NCBI GenBank assembly: GCA_014529385.2
Contig: CM043962.1
Span: 44,305,598 to 44,369,597, forward strand
Direction: 5' to 3'
DNA length: 64,000 nucleotides
Source of the DNA: Adiantum capillus-veneris
Lineage: Eukaryota; Streptophyta; Polypodiopsida; Polypodiales; Pteridaceae
Shown here piece after piece: positions 23,981 to 33,880 of this stretch. The notes under the pieces are model-generated. The model ran no database searches and was not told where the DNA came from. It saw nothing but the letters and a program-made list of their open reading frames with translations. A program made the translations under genes and the position numbers. The first letter of the stretch is position 1; every line of letters starts with the position of its first letter.

Positions 23981-23994
23981 CAGGAAGGGGGGCA
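23981..23994 (+). promoter_or_regulatory. Gypsy polypurine tract
   Basis: CAGGAAGGGGGGCA directly precedes the 3' LTR (TGTTAACC). Confidence 0.85.
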
Positions 23995-24334
23995 TGTTAA
24001 CCCTCACGGCTCACAGACACCCTATCACCTACGACGGACGTTGTAACCTACGACGGACATTGTATTATTTATTTGGTAGAGTCAGGTACCGGGCTTGTCG
24101 GTCCAATAGGAAAAGGGTAAGAGTGATCGCCGATGAGAGGCACACTCTAACTGGAACATTCAAGGGATTAGCTGGCTAAGCATGGGCGCCCAAGTGTGAA
24201 TGGGGCGAGCTCATATAAAAGTCAACTAAACCTAAAATTCACTCATTCTCTTATTTGTGCAAAAGAAGAGTGCTCTTGCTCCATCTCCATCTCCATCTCC
24301 ATCTTCTTCTTCTTCACCTCCTTGTGTGTGTGTC

Positions 24335-24428
<94 letters not shown>

Positions 24429-24667
24429 CGATCGAGCATTACGAAGGCACGACGGCGGCAGCGAAGCGGTTGAGCGCGGCGAAGCGGCGGATCCTTCTTC
24501 TTCGTGGTGAGGAATCCTCCACGAAGCAAGCGTAGAGTGGTGAGTGACACATCATCGCCTTCTTTGAGCTTACTAGTTTAGGCTTGTTGTGTGCTTGGAG
24601 CCATTTGTGGCTCGCACACGGTGTATCGGCAAGTTCCTTGCATTGACACGTGCGATATACACGCACA
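23995..24667 (+). repeat. Gypsy 3' LTR
   Basis: 673 bp, TGTTAACC to GCACA. It carries a TATAAAA box (24214-24220), a (CATCTC)n/(TTC)n run and a compound (TG)n(AG)n array (about 24333-24425). It matches the 632-bp LTR at 33249-33880 in reverse orientation; the length difference is mainly in the microsatellites. Confidence 0.9.
24214..24220 (+). promoter_or_regulatory. TATA box in gypsy LTR
   Basis: TATAAAA, conserved in the other LTR (33656-33662, minus). Likely the U3 promoter. Confidence 0.5.
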
Positions 24668-24672
24668 CAAGC

Positions 24673-26867
24673 CTGAAAACTGTAATCAGTCACCTAAAGA
24701 GCGTGTTGGACCCACTGCCATGGGACCCCAGGAAACATGAGGCCGACTACCAACCAAGTGGCCTCTCTGAGTGCTAACCGTGGGGTTCCAAACAAGGGGC
24801 TATCGTAGGCGCTCCTCCGTGAAAGTAGGCTGCCACTGCTCCAGGCCTCTCCGCAAATGCTCCCAAGATCGAAGCAAACCCATAGCAAAGCGGTCCTCCA
24901 GCCTCCTGCTCAAACCAACTCTGCACATCTCTGTGATGATCCATATGGTCGAAGGTTGCCAGGGGCCTCCTGCCTGAGGCACCCTAGCACGAAGCCGCTA
25001 TAGCAAGAACTTCTTCCAAGGCTCCTCACCTAGAAGAAGTCCTCCGACGATGAACTTCCCAAGAAGGGCTCTGCTCTGCTGTGCTGGGTCTATGATCCCC
25101 AGCCCTCCCTGTGAACAAGGAAGAGTAATGACCTGCCAAGCCACTTTGGCCTGAGCTATTTGAGTTTCACGCCCTGACCAAAGGAAGTTCCTGATCAGCC
25201 TCTCTACGTGGCTAATACAAGAACTCAAAAAGATCCAGCAAGAAGTGATGTACCACATAGTAGCCAACAACACCTGGTTGGCCGTTACAACTCTACCAAC
25301 CAAAGAAATTCCTGTGAAGCTCCAATGTAACAACTTCCTCCTAATAGACATGAGGAGAGGAGCAATCTGCTGCTCGGGAGACAAGTCCAAACCAACTTGA
25401 CAGCCCAAGTACCGAACTGCAGTCCCTGGGGGAATCCACCTGAAACCCTCACCTGGCATCCAATCGGGCACAGGAGCACTACCAATTGAGAAATCCATTG
25501 TCTTTCTCCAGTCGATCAATGCGCTAGATGCACAATAGAAGGTCTCAAGATCCTGCTCACACCTATGCAGGTTGGCCTCCTGGCCATCCAAGTACAAGGC
25601 CGAGTCGTTAGCAAACTTAGCGTCCAGTAGCTCATCTCCCCGAATAGGGAGTGCTACGCCTCATAAACCAACCTTCTGCGACACCAAAAACCTGCTCATC
25701 GGCTCAACATAGAATAGAAAGAGGAAGGGGGCAAGAGGGCAGCCCTGTCTGACCAAACGTGTGAGCATGAAACGATCACCACTACCTCCTGACAAAAGTA
25801 CCTGACTATGTGCCCGTCTGTACAAAGCTGACACCCCTCTGATCCAAGCATCTGAGAAGCCCAACCTACAAAGCGTGCCCTCCAGAAAATCCCAGTCAAA
25901 TTTGTCGTAGTCCTTCTCAAAATCGAGAAGGAGAATCACCAGATCCTCACCACGGAGCCGCGCTAGGGTAGAAGCCTCCCAAAAAGTAAATATGTTGTCA
26001 AGGATACTAGGCTCCTTGACAAAACCTGTCTGAGTCCCATGTATAAGGCTCTCTAGAAGTGGCTGGATCCTCAAACTCAGAGCCTTGGCAAGAATTTTGT
26101 AGGCTGAGTTGAGGATGGTGATGGGGCGCCACTGTCGAATCTCATCAAAGGAGCCACCATCCTTGGGAATGAGGTAGATGAGACCCTCACTCATGCTGTC
26201 AGGCATCTCTCCTGTGTGCAAGATGTACTGAAAAGCACTACAGAGATTTGGGCCAAGCAAGTCCCAGTACTCCAAGAAAAAATTGGGAGTCAAGCCATCC
26301 TCACCTTGACAGCTACCATGGGGGAGTGCACTAAGAGCTGTGTGCAACTCCTCAAGCTGAAGTGGCATCTCAAGCCTTTGACGCATCTCCTCAGTCACAA
26401 GGCAAGGCATATGTGCCCACACCTGCTCCCTGCATGCATCCTAATGCTCTGACTGAGGCTCTGCAAACACCAACTCATGGTAAAAGTCAGTAGCATCTGC
26501 ATGCATGTCCTCTGGCTCAAAAGCAACCGACCCATCGAGCCTCCTCAATTGATTGACCTTGGCATGCGTATGCTGAGGTCCCACTGCCTCGAAGAAAGCA
26601 CCAGTCACTGTCACCCACCTATATCCATTGAGATGCCTGTCGATGGAAAGCAAACTCATGGTGTCACTCCTCTGTGCTAACAAGATCCTAACAAGCCTGT
26701 TGTAACTGCTCCTCCAACCAAGGACTGTCTGGATGTTGCTCTTGCATCCTCTGCAAGGAAGCAACGCCCCGTCTGAGACGCTTCTCCTCCTCTCTCGCTG
26801 CAGCCAAGCAAGACAAAGACTCTTGAAGAAAGAAACGACTAATCTGAGCAAGTCCTGAGGCCACTCT
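24673..26867 (-). pseudogene. LINE L1 ORF2, reverse transcriptase part (segment 2 of 3, inverted)
   Basis: Read from 26867 downwards. The region before the RT is at about 26860-26440. The RT domain is at 26422-25600, with NFFLEYWDLLGPNL, LIYLIPKDGG, WRPITILNSAYKILAKALS, LLDFEKDYDKFDWDFL and RQGCPLAPFLF. The catalytic box reads F-A-N-D (25604-25615) in place of F-A-D-D, so the first catalytic aspartate is lost. The thumb and connection continue to about 24998, with WRKTMDFSIG, then RYLGCQVGL, then FLWSGRE. Stops and shifts occur near 26430 and 25630. It starts exactly at the border of the right Copia-1 copy and ends at the gypsy TSD. Its 5' part is at 10931-11810 and its 3' part at 33881-35276, both on the plus strand. 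Confidence 0.9.
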
Positions 26868-27059
26868 TGTTGGGGTATAAAGCCCAATGTGGTCGCCCAG
26901 GTAAGTGGGCGGGCCGCCAGGTATGTACACATATTCTTTTGTAAAAACCTAATAAGAACTCACTATGCTCTACACATTACAGTAGAGCGAGTTCACCATA
27001 TCGTCGTGCTCTTCTTCTCGCACTCTCTCTCGCATCACACTTCCGCTCGTACTCCTTCA
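26868..27059 (+). repeat. Copia-1 right copy, 5' LTR
   Basis: 192 bp; TATAAAG lies near the left end (about 26876). It carries T at 26978 (equivalent to A in the left-copy 3' LTR). Confidence 0.95.
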
Positions 27060-27061
27060 AC

Positions 27062-27073
27062 TGGTATCAGAGC
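27062..27073 (+). promoter_or_regulatory. Copia-1 primer binding site (right copy)
   Basis: TGGTATCAGAGC, complementary to initiator tRNA-Met. Confidence 0.9.
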
Positions 27074-28120
27074 TCAGATCGAGGCTCAGGGTAGCACTGC
27101 AGGAGGCTAGAGTCACTAGCTCAGATTGGAGTGAAATTCGACAAGCAAAGACACGGCTCAGAATTTCATTCTGAGGTCATCTCGGTCACCGTTCGGCTTC
27201 GACAAAGTTCTGTGCAGGCCATTTTCGACTACGTGGTCTCAGCGGGTGCAGATCCGACTCTGCAAATTTGGGGTTTTTGGGCCTACGACTGTAGGTGCTG
27301 AGGATATCGACACTCCCAGAGTGTTGATTTGTGGCTGTCTACACATCGAAGGACGGCTCACAGTTCTTGGAGGAGTGTCACATACGACACGGGCACATCT
27401 ACACACAGACTGTAGGCGACATCCACTAGTTCATCAGGTAGCTTGTGTTTGCTGCTTGATATTCCAGATTTCATCCTGAAATTGCAGGTACTTCCACATG
27501 GGATGTATTGTCAAAGATGATGTATGTTTGTTGAGGGTTTGCTGGCTGTGAGTCACGCAGCAAACAACCGCCGCAGCGGTTACAACATATAGTGGGAAAT
27601 TTGTGGATGTATGACTTTGTGGGAAGTCTATGTACTGTCAGATTTACTGCAGTCTTTGTTGAGGGTCGAGTGAGGTTTTATTGAGCTGGGGGATTCTCGA
27701 ATGTTGAGATCCTTTCGGTGATACAGGTCTTGGAGCGATCCCTCGAGCACCCTTAGATAGGCAGCTAGGATGTATTGACTGTGAGTTAGACAGTTGGGAT
27801 TGCATCTTTGCTTTACTGCCGTTGAGGCATTGTCGTAGTCTATGCTTACAGGACAGTGACAGGACAGTCACAGACAGTACAGGTGCAGGACAGGTTTACC
27901 CACAGCTTACAGTGTTAGAGAGACATTGGTTTTTTGAGCTGTTTTTTGGTCTGTTTTTAGTACACCAAAGCCATTTTACAAAGGAGACTCTGCCAAAATT
28001 TCTGCAGAATCTGAAGCTTTCTTGGTTCATTTGACAGGTTGATATTGGTTCAGAGGTCAGTTTACAGGGGAAACTCTGCCGAATTTTTCCCAGGAAAGTA
28101 AACTACTGTGAAGCGTAGCT

Positions 28121-31100
28121 ATGGCTGGATCACAAGACACTGCTCTTTACAATATCAAGAAGCTGGATGGAACCAATTTCCCATTGTGGAAGCAGCAGAT
28201 TTGGCACGTGTTGGTACAAAAGAAGCAGATAAAACCTATAAAGCTCAAGGGGATAAAACCAGAAGATATGGACGAAGATGAATGGAGCGAAATGGATGAA
28301 TTGGCACTTTCTACCATTATGCTGACTTTGGCAGAAAGCGTTTACTTCAATGTAGCAGACGAGATGTCGGCTTATCAAGCATGGTTAAAGCTGAGTGATC
28401 TTTATGAGAAGCAGAGTGCAACTTCACAGGTATACTGGCTTAAGAAGCTTGTTGACTTGAAGATGAAAGTAGGGACACCTATGTCCAATCATCTGAATGA
28501 ATTCAACACAATCTATAGTCAGTTGTTAGCTCAAGGTGTCAAGTTTGATGAACTTGTTAGAGCTATGTTCCTGTTGATCACATTGCCAGAAAGTTGGGAC
28601 ACTTTTCGCACAGCTTTGAGTAATTCTGCACCTCCAGATGGTTTGAACATAGCAGGTGTAGAAGGAAGTCTGCTTACTGAAGAAACCAATAGAAAGACAA
28701 TGGACAAAGGCAAAGGAACAGCCTTAGTTGTCAGGGGAAGGACCAAAGAAAAGTACAAAGGTGGAAAGAGGAATCAGTCATTGTGGCAAGAAGGGTCACA
28801 TGAAAAGAGACTGCAGAGAATGGAAAGCAGAAAAAGGCAAAGAGAAAGCTGAAGACCACGGTGAGAAGAACAAGTCCTCAGTGAAGATTCAAGAAATAAA
28901 TGTGACAAACACTGTTGCAGAGGATGACAGTCTAGTGTCAGGAGACATCTACTTCTTGAAGAATACAATGGACTCCGCTCTTCTTACAGCATCTGATGGA
29001 AATGCACTGACTGACTAGATTATAGACTCAGGGGCATCACTTCATGTGTCTCCAAACAAGGAGTGGTTTACCTCTTATGTGACCACTAAAGATCATGTTC
29101 GGCTAGGCAATGGGCAGACATGTGAGTTCTTAGGTGTTGGAGATGTTCAATTGAAGTTTCAGAATGGCTCTTCTTTCACGCTGAAGAATGTGAGACATGT
29201 TCCCGCAATTACGAAGAGCTTGATCACCACAGGTTTACTTGATGATGCTGGCTATGTCACCACTTTTGGACAGAACATGTGGAAGATATCCAAGGGTTCT
29301 ATGACAGTAGCACATGGAGTAAATTCTGGAGGACTTTACATGATTTATGTATCAAATGTCTCTAAAAATGTAATCAATGTAATCGAGCAGCCGAACCTTT
29401 CTTTGTGGCATAGCCGGTTAGGACATATGTCCAAGAAGGGAATGGAAATCTTGTCTCGTTCTGGTTATTTGCCTGGCTTTTCATTTAATGATTTTGAATT
29501 CTGTGAACATTGTCTGTATGGTAAGCAAACACAACAGCCACATAAGCATAGAAGCAGTAGAAGAGATACACAGTTGGCACTTGTTCATAGTGATTTGTGT
29601 GGACCTATGCCTAACCTATCTCTAGGGGGAGCTTCTTACTTTATGACATTTATAGATGATTACTCGAGGAAAGTATGGGTTTACTTTCTCAAGCACAAGG
29701 ATGAAGCGTTTAGTGTTTTCAAAACGTTTGTGACACTTGTGGAGAATCAGAGTGGCAAGAAGCTTAAATGCTTACGCACTGACAATGGTGGAGAGTATGT
29801 TTCAAAGGCCTTTCAGGACTTTTGTGAGTCAAAAGGTATAAAACGTGAACTTACTGCTCCTTACAATCCTCCTCAAAATGGTTTTGCTGAGAGGATGAAT
29901 AGGACCGTACAAGAGAAGGTCAGAAGTATGTTGTCTAATGCACAGCTGCCAAATGGGTTTTGGGCTGAAGCTGTATCAACAGCTGTTCATCTTGTAAATA
30001 GATCTCCTAGCAAGGTTTTGCAGAAGGATTCAGTGCCAGAGATGGTATGGTCAGGCAAAATGCCCTCATACAAGCATCTCAGAGTCTTTGGCTGTGAGGC
30101 ATATACTCACGTTCCAAAGGAATTTAGGAACAAACTTGAGCCAAAGAGTAGAAAGTGCATCTTTCTAGGCTATGGTAATTCTGGTGAGATTGGGTACAGA
30201 CTTTCCCGAATCCAGAAAGGTTGTCCGTAGCAATGATGTTCACTTTAATGAATCCCAATATCATTCTAAACCAGAGAGGGTTGAGGAGATTAGAAGAGTT
30301 GTCTTCCAAGAAGATGGACCTGCACGTGCAAGACAAAATGTCAGGGCTCAAGAGGACCAAGGACAGGATAGAGTGGAACCACAGGTTGTGGCTGAGCCTG
30401 AGCCACCTATTGTGCGTAGATCTGGACGTGTCACATGACCTCTTGATAGGTTTGTTCCATCTATGAACTATGTCATGTTGATTGATTGCAATGAGCCTTC
30501 ATGTTAGAAGGAAGCAGTGCAAATGAAGGACTCCAGGAATTGGCAATTGGCCATGCAGTCAGAGATGACAGCTCTGCATAAAAACAAGACATGGAAGCTA
30601 GTTAAATTACCACAGGGCAAAAAGGCTCTACCTTGTAAATGGGTTTACAGGTATAAGATCACCGCTCATGATAGTTAGCCAAAGTACAAAGCAAGGCTTG
30701 TTGCCAATGGCTTTAAGGAAGTACAAGGCATTGACTTTGATGAAGTCTTCTCTCCGGTGGTCAAGATGACTACATTGAGATGCTTTCTTGCATTGGTTGC
30801 CATATTAGATTTGGTGTTGCACCAAATGGATGTCAAGACAGCGTTCTTGCATGGTGATTTAGATGTGGAAATTTACATGCAGCATCCAGAAGGGTTTGTT
30901 GAGAAAGGCAAGGAAGATTGGGTATGCCAGCTGTTAAAGAGTCTTTATGGCTTAAAACCATCACCGAGGGCATGGTACCATAAATTCCACAAGTTTATGC
31001 TTTCTCAAGGCTACAAACGTAGTGAGTTCGATCACTGTCTATATACAAAGAAGGCTAAGGATGGTAGTTGGCTGATCCTTATTTTGTATGTGGATGACAT

Positions 31101-32030
31101 GTTGATTGCTGGCAAGCACTTGGAAGAAATTTCAGCTTTGAAGTCAAAGATGGCAAAATCGTTTGACATGAAAGACATGGGTGAGGCAAGTCATATACTT
31201 GGTATGCGCATTGAGAGAGACAGATCAAAGAAGTTGATTTGGTTATCTCAAACAGAGTATATTGACAAGGTTTTGCAACGTTTCAATATGGAGAAGGGAA
31301 AGGCACTGAGTGTTCCATTGCCACCATATGTGAAACTTAGCAAACAAGATTGTCCCGTGTCTGAGGAAGAACAGGCTGAAATGGATAAGATTCCATATGC
31401 ATCTGCAGTGGGTGGTTTGATGTATGCAATGATTGCTACTCGCCCAGACATTGCATTTGCAGTGGGAGTAGTAAGTCGATACATGTCAAACCCAGGCAAG
31501 AAACATTGGGAAGCAGTGAAAGGAATATTGAGATACCTGAAAGCTACAAAGAGTATGCGTATATGCTATGGGAGTCAGGAGCTAAGTGTAAAGGGTTTTA
31601 CAGACTCAGATTATGCAGGTGACTTAGACAACCGAAGGTCTACGTCAGGGTATGTCTTTACATTGGCTGGTGGAGCAGTATCATGGCATTCTAGATTACA
31701 AGATTGTGTTACTCAGTCTACTACAGAGGCTGAATATGTTGCAGCATCAGAGGCATGCAAAGAATCAATTTGGCTTAATCGACTAGTAACAGATTTGGGA
31801 ATCAAAGAAGAGATGCCTGTGTTATATTGTGATAGTCAAAGTGCTATACAATTGGCTTGCAATCCACTTTATCACTCAAAGACAAAGCATGTGGATGTGA
31901 AGTATCATTTCATCAGGGAAATGCTCGAGGATAAGCAACTTCAGCTTGTCAAAGTTCACACCACATAAAATCCTGCTGATCTACTTACAAAAGGACTTCC
32001 CTCAGAGAGATTGCGCATTTTCGCAAGCAG
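28121..32030 (+). pseudogene. Copia-1 Gag-Pol polyprotein (broken, right copy)
   Basis: Gag starts at ATG 28121 (MAGSQDTALYNIKKLDGTNF) after a leader of about 1 kb. A 50-bp deletion near 28780, seen by comparison with the left copy, removes the first cysteine of the zinc knuckle and shifts the frame. Protease is at about 29019 (IIDSGASLHVSP after an in-frame TAG at 29016), GAG-pre-integrase at about 29400, integrase at 29550-30200, a 5-bp deletion near 30205, TGA at about 30436, RT at 30520-31300 with YVDDM (31087-31101), and RNase H to about 31965 with DSDYAGDLDNRRSTSGY and KHVDVKYHFIRE. Further stops lie near 30676 and 31965. It is not functional. The RT block itself (30757-31968) is open. 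Confidence 0.9.
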
Positions 32031-32119
32031 TTAGGTGTAGGGTAGTACATCACTTCTCTACATCTCTTGTATATTAGCTTGTATAGTAGCTTCTCTCACA
32101 CTTAAAGTACCACATTGGA

Positions 32120-32134
32120 CTTTAAGTGGGAGGT
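32120..32134 (+). promoter_or_regulatory. Copia-1 polypurine tract (right copy)
   Basis: CTTTAAGTGGGAGGT, directly before the 3' LTR. Confidence 0.8.
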
Positions 32135-32326
32135 TGTTGGGGTATAAAGCCCAATGTGGTTGCCCAGGTAAGTGGGCGGGCCGCCAGGTATGTACACATA
32201 TTCTTTTGTAAAAACCTAATAAGAACTCACTATGCTCTACACATCACAGTAGAGAGATTTCACCATATCTTTGTGCTCTTCTTCTTGCACTCTCTCTCGC
32301 GTCGCACCTCCGCTCGTACTCCTTCA
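32135..32326 (+). repeat. Copia-1 right copy, 3' LTR
   Basis: 192 bp with more private substitutions than the other three LTRs. It carries C at 32245 (equivalent to G at 17246). Confidence 0.95.
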
Positions 32327-32331
32327 CTTGG

Positions 32332-32471
32332 GTCCCTGACGAGGGCGTAGACCCTAGCGTGGAAGGATAGTGAGTACCCCCGTCAATCGAAGCACTAGCT
32401 AGTTGTTCGGACTCTAGCACACGACCAGAGCGTAGATACATGTGCTTTGGGTGCCCTACAAGTGTCGGCAA
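32332..32471 (-). pseudogene. Gypsy Gag, N-terminal fragment
   Basis: The frame starts at ATG 32471 (minus) with MPTLVGHPKHMYLRSGRV; the T/L-R-S-G-R motif is typical of the start of plant Ty3/gypsy Gag. It runs into the Copia-1 LTR at 32326. Confidence 0.6.
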
Positions 32472-33226
32472 GTACCCTGAAAGGTTACTTGCTTTGTTTT
32501 GTGGGTGTTTTGCAGCCCGTTTTCTACTTGATTTTTTCTTGTTTTTGATGTTTTTTTAATGTTTGATTTTTTTTGATTGAAGTGTGTGATAGCTCGAAAC
32601 GAGCGTATCATCTAAAGGGTCGTTGTGTGCTTCACAGCACAAATTTCGGGCATCTGACGTTCCGTTGGTCCTCAAAAATCAATTTTTAGCTACGTGTGAA
32701 GCTAAAATTCATTTTTTTAAAAGGCGACTGAGACCTAGGCGTGAGCGTGAGCTTGGGCTTGGGTCTGGGAGATATTCCTGATCCCGGTCCTACCTTTAAT
32801 TTTTTTTAAAAAATTTTTTTTAAAAAAAAAAAAAAAGAAAAGAAGGGATAAGGCCACCGCGGCGTGTGCGAGAGCACACACACACTCTCTCTACCTAGTT
32901 CTAACTAATACACCTACTCTTACACACACTCTATTAACTCTCACTAATCTACTTCCTACTTACTGTACACAGAAAACTAACTACCTTAATACACAGAGAA
33001 TAAACACAGAACCTTTGAAATCTCTATTAACAAAGAAATCTAACTACCTTAATACAGAAAGAATAAACACAGAACCTTTGAAAAATCCATTAATAAAAAA
33101 AACACACAGTATAACACCAAATCCCTCTTCTCAACACACACACACACACTCTTTCCCTACCTTTCCTATAATTGAAATTGCACCACCGAGAAGCACAGAG
33201 TGCTACTCGAGCTTGGTGTATGGCAT
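32472..33226 (-). other. Gypsy leader region
   Basis: Untranslated leader between PBS and Gag with poly-A/T (about 32795-32838) and repeated words (ctaccttaatacagag occurs twice, near 32981 and 33046). No gene is seen. Confidence 0.5.
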
Positions 33227-33244
33227 TCCCCGGCAACGGCGCCA
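33227..33244 (-). promoter_or_regulatory. Gypsy primer binding site (tRNA-Asp type)
   Basis: Minus-strand TGGCGCCGTTGCCGGGGA, 4 bases from the LTR. It corresponds to the tRNA-Asp primer site known from Athila-type plant elements. Confidence 0.8.
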
Positions 33245-33248
33245 AAAA

Positions 33249-33505
33249 TGTGCGCGTATGTCGCACGTGTTAATGCAAGGAACTTGCCGATACACCGTGT
33301 GCAAGCGACAAATGGCTCCAAGCACACAACAAGCCTAAACTAGTAAGCTCAAAGAAGGCGATGGTGTGTCACTCACCGCTCTACGCTTGCTTCGTGGAGG
33401 ATTCCTCTCCGCGAAGAACAAGGAGCCGTCGCTTTGCCGCGCTCAACCGCTTCGCCGCCGCCATCGTGCCTTCGTAATGCTCAATCGCCCACACACACAC
33501 ACACA

Positions 33506-33543
<38 letters not shown>

Positions 33544-33880
33544 TACACACACACACACAAGGAGGTGAAGAAGAAGAAGATGGAGATGGAGATGGAGCAA
33601 GAGCACTCTTCTATTGCACAAATGAGAGAATGAGTGAATTTTAGGTTTAGTTGACTTTTATATGAGCTCGCCCCATTCACACTTGGGAACCCATGCTTAG
33701 CCAACTAATCCCTTGAATGTTCCAATTAGAGTGCGCCTCTCATCGGCGATCACTCTTACCCTTTTCCTATTGGACCGACAAGCCCGGTACCTGACTCACC
33801 AAATAAGTAATACAATGTCCGTCGTAGGTTACAACGTCCGTCGTAGGTGATAGGGTGTCCGTGAGCCATGAGGGTTAATA
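33249..33880 (-). repeat. Gypsy 5' LTR
   Basis: 632 bp; ends are TGTGCG and TTAATA on the plus strand (the expected terminal TGTTAACC has mutated to TATTAACC). Contains CA/TC arrays at 33488-33560 and a TATAAAA box at 33656-33662 (minus). Confidence 0.9.

Larger units (their letters stand above)
17357..24667 (+). mobile_element. Ty3/gypsy element without visible pol, main part (inverted segment)
   Basis: Gag-protease coding region, an unusual downstream open frame, a 1.6-kb noncoding tail, a polypurine tract and the 3' LTR. The 5' LTR and Gag start lie at 32327-33880 in the opposite orientation, beyond the right Copia-1 copy. The total element without the copia insertion is about 8.9 kb. No reverse transcriptase, RNase H or integrase motif is visible in any frame, so it looks non-autonomous. 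TSD is caagc at 24668-24672 and its complement gcttg at 33881-33885. Confidence 0.85.
26868..32326 (+). mobile_element. Copia-1 element, right copy (Ty1/copia, plus)
   Basis: 5459 bp, same family as 11811-17356. LTRs of 192 bp, PBS, PPT and a broken polyprotein. Flanks are actct (26863-26867) and cttgg (32327-32331): no TSD of its own, but the complements of the flanks of the left copy. Confidence 0.95.
32327..33880 (-). mobile_element. Gypsy element, 5' part (5' LTR, PBS, leader, Gag start)
   Basis: On the minus strand: LTR 33880-33249, primer site, a leader of about 750 bp rich in simple A/T runs, then the Gag start near 32471, cut at 32331 by the Copia-1 insertion (TSD cttgg). It is the missing 5' end of 17357-24667. 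Confidence 0.85.

Noticed and set aside
22381-23994. Hidden pol region in the gypsy element
   Set aside because: No YxDD, integrase HHCC or DDE-type block was found in any frame; only short open frames exist.
24998-26422. Minus-strand RT frames as a separate functional gene
   Set aside because: They are the middle of LINE L1, with a mutated catalytic box and stops on both sides.
11811-32326. Two independent ordinary copia insertions with lost TSDs
   Set aside because: Chance loss cannot explain why all four flanks match crosswise as exact complements and why the LINE and gypsy pieces are repaired by the same inversion.
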